Shown here piece by piece: positions 24,416 through 32,652 of a DNA stretch of 53,957 nucleotides (the stretch's first letter is position 1; each line of letters begins with the position of its first letter). Origin of the DNA: Verrucomicrobiia bacterium (lineage in GTDB: Bacteria; Verrucomicrobiota; Verrucomicrobiia; Limisphaerales; UBA11358); the NCBI GenBank assembly GCA_031290985.1, contig JARLJW010000070.1, forward strand, positions 1 to 53,957, given 5' to 3'. The notes beneath the pieces were generated by a model that saw only the letters and a list, made by a program, of their open reading frames with translations, was not told the origin of the DNA and searched no databases. Both the position numbers and the translations under genes were made by a program.

Positions 24416-25081
24416 AAGACTTTAAATCAAACAGCGGAAATGCCGGAAACCAAACGCAAGTTGGTGGAGGCTGGTGTGGCCTTGATGCGCAAGCAGGGGT
24501 TCAACGCCACCACGCTCGATGACATCTGCTCGGCTGCGGGTGTCACCAAGGGCAGTTTTTTTCACTACTTCAAGAGCAAACAGGAGGTCGCCGAAGCAGC
24601 GGTGGCCAGTTTCCGTGAGGGCAAGGTTCAGGATTTTGCGAACGCCCCGTTCCGTAAAATGGCCGATCCGTTGGATCGGATTTTTGGGCGGCTGGATTTT
24701 GTGCTCACGTCCACCGGTGGCGCGGGTGATTCAACGAAAGGTTGCCTGATTGGCATGTTCGCCCAGGAACTCGCGGCCACCAATCCCGAGCTACGCGGTC
24801 TCTGCCAGGCGGCGTTTTTGCGCACGGCGGCGGACATCGAAGCGGACCTCACGGAAGCGAAGGCGTTGCACGCCCCGAACGCGGCTTTTGATCCCAAAAA
24901 GGTTTCCCTCTTCTACGTCTCAATCATCCAGGGCGGATTGCTCGTGGCCAAGGCCGGTGAAAGTAATGCCGTGCTGCGCGATAACGTCGAACAGTTTCGG
25001 AGTTACGTGCAGGGGTTGTTCGGGGTGGCAGGTCGCCCGCAACCGGTGATGACTGCGGGCACTTCCACTTCAAATTTTTAA
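24413..25081 (+). CDS. TetR/AcrR-family transcriptional repressor
   Basis: A 222-residue TetR-type protein. The DNA-binding domain starts at about 10 (ETKRKLVEAGVALMRKQGFNATTLDDICSAAGVTKGSFFHYFKSKQEVAEAAV) and the ligand domain follows. The C-terminal part is close to the LmrA/YxaF type, with GCLIGMFAQELAATNPELRGLC. It sits before an HlyD/DHA2 efflux pair, with operators before its own start and before the efflux genes, so it should repress both. I start at ATG 24413, inside the operator; an upstream ATG at 24386 would add nine non-conserved residues and lies between the -35 and -10 elements. Confidence 0.92.
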   Translation: MKTLNQTAEMPETKRKLVEAGVALMRKQGFNATTLDDICSAAGVTKGSFFHYFKSKQEVAEAAVASFREGKVQDFANAPFRKMADPLDRIFGRLDFVLTSTGGAGDSTKGCLIGMFAQELAATNPELRGLCQAAFLRTAADIEADLTEAKALHAPNAAFDPKKVSLFYVSIIQGGLLVAKAGESNAVLRDNVEQFRSYVQGLFGVAGRPQPVMTAGTSTSNF

Positions 25082-25123
25082 CCTTAAAAGCTTATGAAAA
25101 TGCACCTCTATTTATTTGTCATG

Positions 25124-25151
25124 AATACATACCGACTGGTCGGTATGTATT
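25124..25151. promoter_or_regulatory. TetR-type operator before the efflux genes (perfect 28-bp palindrome)
   Basis: Two perfect 13-base arms, AATACATACCGAC (25124-25136) and GTCGGTATGTATT (25139-25151), are separated by TG. The core ATACCGACTGGTCGGTAT is the same as in the operator overlapping the TetR start. It lies 32 bp upstream of the HlyD-type start codon. Very strong match within the window. Confidence 0.85.
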
Positions 25152-25182
25152 TTCTCTAACACAAACCTATTCACATCAAACC

Positions 25183-26370
25183 ATGAACACGTCAACGCTC
25201 CCCTTCCCGCCCCGGGTAAACCAACCGGACGACATTTCCGTCAGCCCGACCTTGCTGCCCGGTCGCGGGAACAGTGACGAACGTGTTGAGTTCAACGGCG
25301 AGGCCGGTTTGCCGGCACCCGGAAAAAATCGCGGCGCGATTTCCAAGCGCACCTTGATTGCGGCCGTGAGCGGATTGGCGACGATTGGTCTGGTCTGGTT
25401 CGCCTACGATTGGTGGACCGTCGGTCGTTTCATTGAAAGCACGGACGACGCTTACATTGGCGGCGACGTGACCACGATTGCGCCGAAGGTTCCGGGCTTC
25501 ATCGCGAAGCTCGCCGTGACCGACAACCAGCCGGTTCACGCGGGCGACCTGCTGGTCAGCCTGGATGACCGCGACTACCGCGCGGCGCTGGCGAAGGCCG
25601 GGGCGGCCGTCACCCTGCAGCAGGCCACGCTCGAAAATCTGGAGGCGACCCGGCACTTGCAGGAATCCATCATCGCGCAGGCGCAGGCGGAGATCGGCGC
25701 GACCGATGCGGAAACCATGCGCACCCGCGATGATCAGGACCGGTTTCAAAGGCTGCTGACCACCGGCGCGGTCTCCGCGCAAAGTTCGCAGCAGGCGGAC
25801 ACCAGTTTCAAACAGGCGCAGGCCGCCGGGCAAAAAGCGCAGGCCGCCCTTGATGCCGCGAAACGCCAGTTGGACGTGATCGCCACGCAAAAATTCCAGA
25901 CACAGGCGGCGTTGGAGGCTGCGCTGGCTGAACGTGATCTGGCGCGGCTCAATTTGAGCTACACCGAACTGCGGGCACCGGTGGACGGCATCGTCGGCAA
26001 CCGCAGTGCGCAGACCGGCGCGTATGCGACCACCGGTTCCCAGCTCATTTCGCTCGTGCCCGCGCGGGGCCTGTGGATTGATGCGAACTTCAAGGAAAGC
26101 CAGCTCGCGCTTGTGCATCCCGGATCGCCCGCCACGCTCGCGGTGGATTCGTTGCCCGGGAAAGTTTTGCATGGACACGTCGTCAGCATCGCCCCGGCGA
26201 CCGGCGCGCAGTTCAGCGTGCTGCCGCCGGAGAATGCCACGGGCAATTTCACCAAGATCGTGCAACGGGTGACGGTGCGCATCATGCTGGATGACGAGGC
26301 GGCGGCGCAGGGCCGGTTGCGGCCCGGGCTTTCGGTGACGGCCCGGGTCAATGGAAAATCCGGGTTATGA
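25183..26370 (+). CDS. HlyD/EmrA-family membrane fusion protein
   Basis: A 395-residue periplasmic adaptor. A cytoplasmic N-terminal tail of ~55 residues is followed by one membrane helix (LIAAVSGLATIGLVWFAYDWW), then ESTDDAYIGGDVTTIAPKVPGFIAKL, the first half of the lipoyl domain. A long alpha-hairpin of coiled-coil character follows (ATLENLEATRHLQESIIAQAQAEIG...KAQAALDAAKRQLDVI), then NLSYTELRAPVDGIVGNRSAQ and the second lipoyl half and beta-barrel. It connects the DHA2 transporter to an outer-membrane channel. Stop and next start overlap by 4 bp (ATGA). It is under a perfect TetR-type operator. Substrate unknown, probably toxic hydrophobic compounds. Confidence 0.92.
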   Translation: MNTSTLPFPPRVNQPDDISVSPTLLPGRGNSDERVEFNGEAGLPAPGKNRGAISKRTLIAAVSGLATIGLVWFAYDWWTVGRFIESTDDAYIGGDVTTIAPKVPGFIAKLAVTDNQPVHAGDLLVSLDDRDYRAALAKAGAAVTLQQATLENLEATRHLQESIIAQAQAEIGATDAETMRTRDDQDRFQRLLTTGAVSAQSSQQADTSFKQAQAAGQKAQAALDAAKRQLDVIATQKFQTQAALEAALAERDLARLNLSYTELRAPVDGIVGNRSAQTGAYATTGSQLISLVPARGLWIDANFKESQLALVHPGSPATLAVDSLPGKVLHGHVVSIAPATGAQFSVLPPENATGNFTKIVQRVTVRIMLDDEAAAQGRLRPGLSVTARVNGKSGL

Positions 26371-27938
26371 ACGGGGCCGCCCAGGGCGAACTTACCACGG
26401 CCGCCAAGGTCTTTGCCTTCGGCGCCATGTGCGTGGGCTTCTTCATCGCGCTGCTGGACATCCAGATCGTGTCCGCCTCGCTGAAGGAGATCGGCGGCGG
26501 CTTGTCCGCCAGCCCGGATGAAGTGGCGTGGGTGCAGACGAGTTATCTCATCGCCGAGATCATTGTGATTCCCATCTCGGGCTGGCTCTCGCGGGTGATG
26601 TCCACGCGCTGGCTGTTTTGTTTTTCGGCGGTTGGGTTTACGGCCACCAGCCTGCTGTGCGGCTGGGCGTGGGACATCCAGAGCATGATCATTTTTCGCG
26701 CGTTGCAGGGCTTCCTGGGCGGCTCGATGATCCCGACGGTTTACACCTCGGCCTTTTATTATTTCCAGGGCCATCAACGCGTCATTGCCGCCGCCGTGAT
26801 CGGCGCGCTGGCGTCCCTGGCGCCCACGTTCGGGCCGACCATCGGCGGGTGGATCACGGACCATTATTCCTGGCACTGGCTGTTCTTCATCAACCTGGCC
26901 CCCGGCCTCTTCGTGGCGGTCTGCGTGCCGTTGCTGGTCAAGATCGACCAGGCGGATTTTTCCGTGCTGCGCGGCGCGGATTATCTGGGAATGCTGTTGA
27001 TGGCCGTGTCGCTCGGCTGCCTGGAATACACGCTGGAGGAAGGTCCGCGCTGGAATTGGTTTGAAGATACTGTGATCTTCACCACGGGCTGGATCTCGGC
27101 CGTGAGCGGGATCGCCTTCATCTGGCGGAGCCTCGCGTATAAAAACCCGTTCATGGATCTGCGGGCGTTGAAGGACCTGAATTTCGCGCTCGGCTCGTTT
27201 TTCTCCTTCATCACGGGCATCGGCATCTTTGCGACGATCTATCTGACGCCGCTGTTCCTGGGCCGCGTGCGCGGATACAGCGCGCTGGAGACCGGCGAGG
27301 CGATTTTTTCGACGGGCATCTTCCAGATGCTGGCCATTCCGTTTTACACGTATTGCGCGCGGAAGTTTGATCTGCGGTGGCTGATGATGTTTGGGCTGGC
27401 GTGCTTCACGCTGGGCCTGTGGGAATTCACAGGCATCACGCATGACTGGAGCTGGCGCGAACTGCTGCTGCCACAGGCCCTGCGCGGCTTCGCGCAGCAG
27501 TTCACCGTCGCCCCCATCGTGACGCTGACGCTGGGCGGGCTGGCGCCGTCGCGGCTGAAATCCGCCTCCGGGTTGTTCAACCTGATGCGGAACCTCGGCG
27601 GGGCGATCGGCATCGCGGCGTGCGGCACGATTTTGAATGACCGCGCGAACCTGCATTTTCTCCGGCTGGCGGAACATCTCAATGCCACCAACGTGGCCCT
27701 GCAATCATGGTTGCAACACGCCGGCGCACACCTGACGGCGATCCAAGGCGGCGACCGGGTGCATGGCCAGGCGTCGGCGCTCAAGCAGCTTTGGTCGCTG
27801 ACCTGGCGCGAGGCGCAGGTGCAAACCTATGCGGATGCTTTTCTGGTGATTGCGGCCTGTCTCGCACTGGCCACGGTGATGGTGCCGCTGTTGCGGAAGG
27901 TCGTGCCGCCGAGCGCACCGCCAGCGGATGCGCATTGA
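26367..27938 (+). CDS. DHA2-family (EmrB/QacA-like) MFS drug transporter
   Basis: A 523-residue major facilitator with 14 predicted membrane segments. It starts with FGAMCVGFFIALLDIQIVSASL, the DHA2 motif D1 with Asp in segment 1, and continues with VAWVQTSYLIAEIIVIPISGWLS and GGSMIPTVYTSAFYYF (motif C-like). The C-terminal part carries LRGFAQQFTVAPIVTLTLGGL and SASGLFNLMRNLGGAIGIAACGTIL. It should use the proton gradient to expel compounds through the HlyD partner. Four-bp overlap with the adaptor gene gives tight coupling. No outer-membrane TolC gene lies nearby, so the channel must be encoded elsewhere. Confidence 0.93.
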   Translation: MNGAAQGELTTAAKVFAFGAMCVGFFIALLDIQIVSASLKEIGGGLSASPDEVAWVQTSYLIAEIIVIPISGWLSRVMSTRWLFCFSAVGFTATSLLCGWAWDIQSMIIFRALQGFLGGSMIPTVYTSAFYYFQGHQRVIAAAVIGALASLAPTFGPTIGGWITDHYSWHWLFFINLAPGLFVAVCVPLLVKIDQADFSVLRGADYLGMLLMAVSLGCLEYTLEEGPRWNWFEDTVIFTTGWISAVSGIAFIWRSLAYKNPFMDLRALKDLNFALGSFFSFITGIGIFATIYLTPLFLGRVRGYSALETGEAIFSTGIFQMLAIPFYTYCARKFDLRWLMMFGLACFTLGLWEFTGITHDWSWRELLLPQALRGFAQQFTVAPIVTLTLGGLAPSRLKSASGLFNLMRNLGGAIGIAACGTILNDRANLHFLRLAEHLNATNVALQSWLQHAGAHLTAIQGGDRVHGQASALKQLWSLTWREAQVQTYADAFLVIAACLALATVMVPLLRKVVPPSAPPADAH

Positions 27939-28066
27939 GAAGCCAGATCTTCGACTGAAAAAACTTTCATTCGCACGCGGGGCAGATGCCGGAGCTGCTT
28001 TGGAAACCTATTATCAAAGCAAAACAGGGATGAAAAGCGGCCATGGTTCGTGTTTCAGAAAGGGCG

Positions 28067-28160
28067 TTGGGAATCGAAAGCACCACCTCTCCCCAGCCCT
28101 CTCCCCCATTTCATGGCGGAGAGGGGGCCATGAGGCATCAGGTTTAAGAAAGGTTTCTAC
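28067..28160 (+). repeat. Dispersed intergenic repeat R2, copy B
   Basis: Same direction and sequence class as copy A at 24004-24110: CACCACCTCTCCCCAGCCCTCTCC, GGCGGAGAGGGGGCC, then GGTTTAAGAAAGGTTTCTAC. Together, copies A and B flank the TetR, HlyD and DHA2 genes like direct repeats. No repeat-associated transposase is present. Confidence 0.75.
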
Positions 28161-28182
28161 AGAGCAATGCCGGAGCCAGGGA

Positions 28183-28998
28183 TCACGGCCCGGGCTGATC
28201 CAATTTCCGCCCCAGAATCCAAAGGCCGATGCCCGCCAGCACCGCGAGATCACAGAACAGCGTCGGGGCGAAGATCGGTGCGCCGTGGACGACGCGGAGA
28301 AATAAATTGTCACCAACATTGTGCCAGTCGGCCAGGGCGTGAAACGCGAAGCCCAGCGCCCCCACCGCGGCCTGCCCCAGCATGACGAGCCCGCACAGCC
28401 ACAGAAACGGACGGCCCACCCGCAAGAGCAGCGGCACGATCAAAAACCCCACGGCCACCGCGCTGCTGATGACGGGAATCCATTCGGTGCGGTGGAAAAA
28501 ACCGTTTTGGGCGTGGTCGGTGAGCGTGAAGATGAAATTCCCCATGAAGCCGCCGAGGGCAAAAAAGATCACCCATTGTGACCACTCGATGGCTTCATCC
28601 GCCACCATGCGATTCATGAGCAACAGCGCGCCGAGGCCGGTATAGGCGAGCGGGGCGGCGAAGGGGGCGGCATAGACGAGGCTGGCCAGGGTCCATTGCT
28701 GGAAAAACTGGCTTTGCAGATGCAGCACCAGACCGGTGATGCCGATGAGCACCGCGGTTCCGCCGACCAGAAATCCGAGCCGGCGCCAGAGGACCAGCCG
28801 CCCGGTGGCCAGCGCCCACAGCGCGGGCAGCAGCAATACAGGCGCGGCGAGCGAGAAAATGAGCGGCACATATTCGGCCCGCGAATGAAAGGCGTTGACG
28901 CTGTGGGCGAGAAAAATATCGGGCGCGAGTCCGCCCAGGTTGAACAACACGAACACCTCAACCCAGGTCCGCGGCCGGCGGCGCCAGTTATTTTCCAT
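28183..28998 (-). CDS. Polytopic membrane protein of the hcp-cytochrome operon
   Basis: A 271-residue protein with about seven membrane segments, for example LIFSLAAPVLLLPALWAL, LIGITGLVLHLQS and AVAVGFLIVPLLLRVG. I do not recognise a named family. Several His residues lie near membrane ends (VLHLQS, TDHAQNGFFHRTEW, FAFHALADWHNV, VVHGAP). A role in haem binding, quinol oxidation or anchoring of the octaheme cytochrome is possible. It starts at ATG 28998 and overlaps the cytochrome stop by 11 bp, so the two are cotranslated. It has no CXXCH motif. Confidence 0.65.
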   Translation of the reverse strand: MENNWRRRPRTWVEVFVLFNLGGLAPDIFLAHSVNAFHSRAEYVPLIFSLAAPVLLLPALWALATGRLVLWRRLGFLVGGTAVLIGITGLVLHLQSQFFQQWTLASLVYAAPFAAPLAYTGLGALLLMNRMVADEAIEWSQWVIFFALGGFMGNFIFTLTDHAQNGFFHRTEWIPVISSAVAVGFLIVPLLLRVGRPFLWLCGLVMLGQAAVGALGFAFHALADWHNVGDNLFLRVVHGAPIFAPTLFCDLAVLAGIGLWILGRKLDQPGP

Positions 28999-30220
28999 TT
29001 TCCTTGCGGAGTTGAGCGGCCTGTTCCTTGAGCTCCACCATGTGCTGGAGGATGGGATAGTTGCCGTGCCATTGCACATAATCCGCCCCGCCCATGAACG
29101 CGGCGTGCTTGGCGGTGCGGCCGTAATAATGCCAGAGGTCGAAGTACGTGAACTGGATCGTCTGGCTGAAGGGATTGGTGGAAAGCAAGCCGTCGGCTTT
29201 CAGGCCGTCCATGATGGCCCGGGCGGCGAGGACTTTTTCATTGGTGTCGTCCACCACGGCGGCACCCTCCTTGTAGATGCGGTCCACGAGCGGCGGCGTA
29301 TGGCATTGCAGGCAGATGTCCTTCATCTTGGCCTGGGCGCGCTCCGCGTTCGGGCGCGGCTGCGTGACCTCGGCGAACAAGTTATACGAGAGCCGCTCGG
29401 AGGGATCATGCGTGACGCCGCGCCCGTTGAGTCCGCTCATGTGGCACGTCGCACAGGTGGGGATGAACATGTCCTTCGTCGTCAAGCTGTCGGACGGCGC
29501 CTTGAGGTTCAAGAGATCCTTCTGGGCGGCGAACATGATGCCGTGCTTCGATTGCGTGTAGATTTCGATCTGCGAATGGTCCGGGCCGAGGTGGCACTGG
29601 CCGCAGGTGCTGGGCAGGCGCGCGACTTCCACGCTCGAGGTGTGCCGGGTATGGCAGAGCGTGCAGTTGCCGATGGTGCCATCGCTGTTGGGCTTGCCGA
29701 TGGCGTGACAGGTGATGCAGCCGCTTTTGGTGGCGGAACCGCCCTCCAGCAGGGTCAGCGGATGTGGCGGACGCTTCATCGAGCCGGGATGCAGTTTTTC
29801 CATCTGCTCGATCGTCTCCGGTGAGAAATCCTGGTTGCCCATGACCGCCACCCACGACGGCGCGGCGTGGCGGCTGTGGGCGAACTGCTCATAAACCGCC
29901 TGATGGCAGACGCGGCAGTTGGCGGGCGTGATGCCCGTGGTGATGACAAACCCGTTGTGGTTTGTGCTGGTCTGTCCCGGTTGCGCCTGATGACAGTCCA
30001 GGCAGGTCACGCCTTTCTGCGCGTGCTTGCTCATCTCATATTCGTGGACGATGGAATACTGGTTGTTGCGATGACATTCGGCGCACTTGCCGCTGGCGGT
30101 GATGAACGCCGCACTGGGCTGCTCCACCACCACGCGGGGACGCTTCGCGTTGACCAGGTACGCCGAAACGACCAGCCCCGTGGCAATAACAATGGCGATG
30201 AAGACGGTGCGGAAGTTCAT
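28988..30220 (-). CDS. Octaheme c-type cytochrome, hydroxylamine oxidoreductase-like
   Basis: A 410-residue protein with a hydrophobic N-terminal anchor or signal (FIAIVIATGLVVSAYLV) and exactly eight CXXCH haem sites (CAECH, CLDCH, CRVCH, CITCH, CTLCH, CGQCH, CATCH, CLQCH). Eight haems in this length and the C-terminal DLWHYYGRTAKHAAF and ADYVQWHGNYPI fit the octaheme HAO-like family, which includes oxidative hydroxylamine enzymes and reductive relatives acting on nitrite or hydroxylamine. I cannot assign by eye the Tyr that cross-links to the active haem in oxidative HAO, so direction is uncertain. It lies 24 bp after hcp and overlaps the membrane protein, and should act in the periplasm. 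Confidence 0.8.
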   Translation of the reverse strand: MNFRTVFIAIVIATGLVVSAYLVNAKRPRVVVEQPSAAFITASGKCAECHRNNQYSIVHEYEMSKHAQKGVTCLDCHQAQPGQTSTNHNGFVITTGITPANCRVCHQAVYEQFAHSRHAAPSWVAVMGNQDFSPETIEQMEKLHPGSMKRPPHPLTLLEGGSATKSGCITCHAIGKPNSDGTIGNCTLCHTRHTSSVEVARLPSTCGQCHLGPDHSQIEIYTQSKHGIMFAAQKDLLNLKAPSDSLTTKDMFIPTCATCHMSGLNGRGVTHDPSERLSYNLFAEVTQPRPNAERAQAKMKDICLQCHTPPLVDRIYKEGAAVVDDTNEKVLAARAIMDGLKADGLLSTNPFSQTIQFTYFDLWHYYGRTAKHAAFMGGADYVQWHGNYPILQHMVELKEQAAQLRKENGK

Positions 30221-30244
30221 GATTTAAAGTATTTATGGCAATGA

Positions 30245-31897
30245 TTAGGCTGTCAACTGAAGGATGTCTTTTAAATCCTGCCCGGCGGTCTTGATGGGCA
30301 GGAGGTTGAATTTTTCATGCAGCACCTTGAGCACGTTCGGCGTGACGAAGGCCGGCAGCGTCGGCCCCAGGCGGATGTTGCGGATGCCGAGGTGGAGCAG
30401 GGTGAGCAGGATGGCCACGGCCTTCTGTTCATACCAGGACAACACGAGCGACAGCGGCAGCTCGTTCACGCCGCAGTTAAAGGCCTGGGACAGGGCCACG
30501 GCGATCTGGATGGCGGAATACGCGTCGTTGCACTGGCCGATGTCGAGCAGGCGCGGGATGCCGCCGATGGTGCCGAACTCGAGCTTGTTGAAACGGAATT
30601 TGCCGCAAGCGAGCGTCATGATCACGCAATCCTTCGGGACGCTTTCGGCGAACTCCGTGTAATAATCGCGTCCGCTCCGGGCGCCGTCGCAGCCGCCCAC
30701 GAGGAAGAAATGTTTGATGGCCCCGGATTTCACCGCAGCCACCACCTGGTCCGCCACGCCGAGGACGGTTTTGTGTCCAAACCCCACGAGGATGGTCTTA
30801 TCCGGCCCGTCCGCCGCAAAGCCCGGGGCGGCGAGTGCGGCGGTGATGACGGCCGTGAAATCACCATTGGTGATATGCGTCACCCCCGGCCAGCCGACGA
30901 GGCCGCTGGTGAAGATCCGGTTTTCATAATTTTCCTGCGGTTCCTGGATGCAGTTGGTCGTCATCAGGATCGCGCCGGGAAATTTGGCGAACTCAACCTT
31001 CTGGTCCTGCCACGCGCCGCCGTAGTTGCCCGCGAGATGTTTGAATTTCTTCAATTCCGGATAGCCGTGCGCCGGGAGCATTTCGCCGTGGGTATAGACG
31101 TTGATGCCTTTGCCCTCGGTCTGCATGAGCAGTTTTTCAAGGTCCTTGAGATCGTGGCCGGAAACCAGGATGGCCTTGCCTTTCAAAGGCTCCACGCGCA
31201 CCGGGGTCGGCACGGGATGGCCGTAGGCGCCGGTGTTCGCGGTATCGAGCAACTCCATCACCTTCAAGTTCACCTCGCCGCACTGGAGGCAGAGCGCGAA
31301 CAGTTTTTCCACCGACGGGATTTCTTCGGCGAGATAAAACAGCGCCTCGCTGATGAAGGCGTACACGGAATCGTTTTCGTGTCCGAGCACCAGGGCGTGT
31401 TCCGCATAGGCGGCCATGCCTTTGATTCCGTACAGCAGGAGCTCCTGCAAGCCGGCAATGTCCGGGCCGAAACGTTCGCGGCGCGTCAGGCTGGAAACCG
31501 CCTCGCCCTGGGCCACGAGCGCTGCCGTCGTGCGCGCCGGCGACCAGGTGGCCGGGCCGCGGATATCGACGGCCACGGCTCCGGCCGTGCGCGCCGCCGT
31601 TTGATAAAGCGTCTCCGCCTTTGCCCGCAAACGGATGGCGCGGCGGATGGTTTTCTCGATGGCCACATCGTCAAAATTCACATTGGTCACGGTGACAAAC
31701 AGCGCTTCGAGCAAAAAACGGTCGAGTTCTGCATCCGTGGCGCCGAGTTTCCGCGCGCGGTGACTGAACTGGGCGATGCCTTTGGCCGCGTGAACGAGCA
31801 GATCCTGCAGGACGGCGGTGGATGGGTCTTTGCCGCACACCGCGAAATCCGTGCAGCCGGTGCCCTTGGAGGTTTGTTCACATTGAAAGCAGAACAT
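30245..31897 (-). CDS. hcp: Hybrid-cluster protein (class I), NO/hydroxylamine reductase
   Basis: A 550-residue Hcp. The N-terminal cluster ligands Cys3, Cys6, Cys15 and Cys21 have spacing CX2CX8CX5C, which is the class I ([4Fe-4S], strict-anaerobe type) pattern. Hybrid-cluster residues are visible in SGHDLKDLEKLL, YTHGEMLPAHGYPEL, TTNCIQEP, VGGCDGARSGRDYYTEF, ACGKFRFN and LSWYEQKAVAILLTLLHLGIRNI. Hcp reduces nitric oxide and hydroxylamine and protects against nitrosative stress. No hcr reductase gene follows, as expected for class I. It is the first gene of the operon with the octaheme cytochrome and the membrane protein. A TTGAC-N4-GTCAA site lies 94-107 bp upstream. Confidence 0.95.
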   Translation of the reverse strand: MFCFQCEQTSKGTGCTDFAVCGKDPSTAVLQDLLVHAAKGIAQFSHRARKLGATDAELDRFLLEALFVTVTNVNFDDVAIEKTIRRAIRLRAKAETLYQTAARTAGAVAVDIRGPATWSPARTTAALVAQGEAVSSLTRRERFGPDIAGLQELLLYGIKGMAAYAEHALVLGHENDSVYAFISEALFYLAEEIPSVEKLFALCLQCGEVNLKVMELLDTANTGAYGHPVPTPVRVEPLKGKAILVSGHDLKDLEKLLMQTEGKGINVYTHGEMLPAHGYPELKKFKHLAGNYGGAWQDQKVEFAKFPGAILMTTNCIQEPQENYENRIFTSGLVGWPGVTHITNGDFTAVITAALAAPGFAADGPDKTILVGFGHKTVLGVADQVVAAVKSGAIKHFFLVGGCDGARSGRDYYTEFAESVPKDCVIMTLACGKFRFNKLEFGTIGGIPRLLDIGQCNDAYSAIQIAVALSQAFNCGVNELPLSLVLSWYEQKAVAILLTLLHLGIRNIRLGPTLPAFVTPNVLKVLHEKFNLLPIKTAGQDLKDILQLTA

Positions 31898-31990
31898 AAA
31901 TTTGATCAGTGAGTTGAGTTGTGGTTGGTCGTTGCGCCGCCTTTACGGCGGTTGTTGGAAAGAAGATGCCAGCCCAAGCCCCGCCCGGCC

Positions 31991-32004
31991 TTGACGCAGG
32001 TCAA
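31991..32004. promoter_or_regulatory. HcpR/FNR-type palindrome TTGAC-N4-GTCAA
   Basis: A perfect palindrome TTGAC (31991-31995) GCAG GTCAA (32000-32004), upstream of hcp on the minus strand and of a small membrane-protein gene on the plus strand. HcpR, a CRP/FNR-family regulator of hcp in anaerobes, is reported to recognise this type of site. No such regulator gene is in the window. Centre is about 100 bp from the hcp ATG, compatible with activation if the transcript starts near 31956. Confidence 0.6.
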
Positions 32005-32219
32005 AGAAAACAGGGAAAGCCAGGCGGCCCGGCTGCGCAACCCGCCGGCGGATGCGCAAAAAAATAATTAAAGTCCCGGCGGTTTCTGCCGATAACGGGG
32101 CAGGATGGCGATTTGCCTGGTGGGGATCGCGTTCTGAAGCAAAAATAGCCCGGTAAACGTTTGTACAGGTGGAAAATCCTGTGTGCGTGAGGTAGTTTCC
32201 CGGGCGATAATTTAAATTC

Positions 32220-32372
32220 ATGTCACATCTAGTTGTACGTCCAAAAAAGCGGAGTTTGTCGGCCCATCAAAAGCAGATGCGGTTTTTCACGGGGCTGGCG
32301 CTGGTCGCCTGCGCGGTGCTGACCATCGGGCTGTTCTGGTTTCTGAACCGGCCGGGTTTTTTGGCGAGGTAG
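32220..32372 (+). CDS. 50-residue single-pass membrane protein
   Basis: A short gene divergent from hcp. The product is 50 residues: a basic N-terminus (SHLVVRPKKRSLSAHQKQMR), one hydrophobic helix (FFTGLALVACAVLTIGLFWF) and a short polar end. Positive charge before the helix predicts the N-terminus stays in the cytoplasm. It starts at ATG 32220, with no clear ribosome-binding site. The HcpR-type palindrome lies between it and hcp. I recognise no family; a role with the neighbouring respiratory genes is only a guess. Confidence 0.5.
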   Translation: MSHLVVRPKKRSLSAHQKQMRFFTGLALVACAVLTIGLFWFLNRPGFLAR

Positions 32373-32652
32373 GTTCTGGCGGACGGCCGCCGGGCGGGGG
32401 GGATCCCAAGCGCCAACCCGCCGAATCGGAGTCCGGCGCTCTGCGGCATGGGCCGCAGAACGAAGCCAAAACGAAGCCAAATTATGAGGCTCCAGGAGGG
32501 CTTTGATGAAGTGGGTAAAATGTTATAAACAATTTATAATAAGTATATTGCAATATTTTCTGGCGCGGGGAACGGGGCGGGCGCGGGCAGGGGAAAATTA
32601 CAGAACGAAGCCAACTTGAAAGCGTGAGTGACGGGTGGCGAATGATGACCGG
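32373..32652. other. Intergenic gap with short GAACGAAGCCAA repeats
   Basis: About 280 bp. Three short GAACGAAGCCAA-like words occur (near 32458, 32470 and 32602), and the sequence between is low in coding character. I see no gene, no tRNA and no copy of R1 or R2. Confidence 0.4.

Noticed and set aside
25959..27704. 581-codon frame on the minus strand
   Set aside because: Antisense to the HlyD and DHA2 genes, rich in Arg, His and Gln, without any domain motif.
30317..31912. 531-codon frame on the plus strand
   Set aside because: Antisense to hcp, which has clear cluster-ligand Cys and family motifs.
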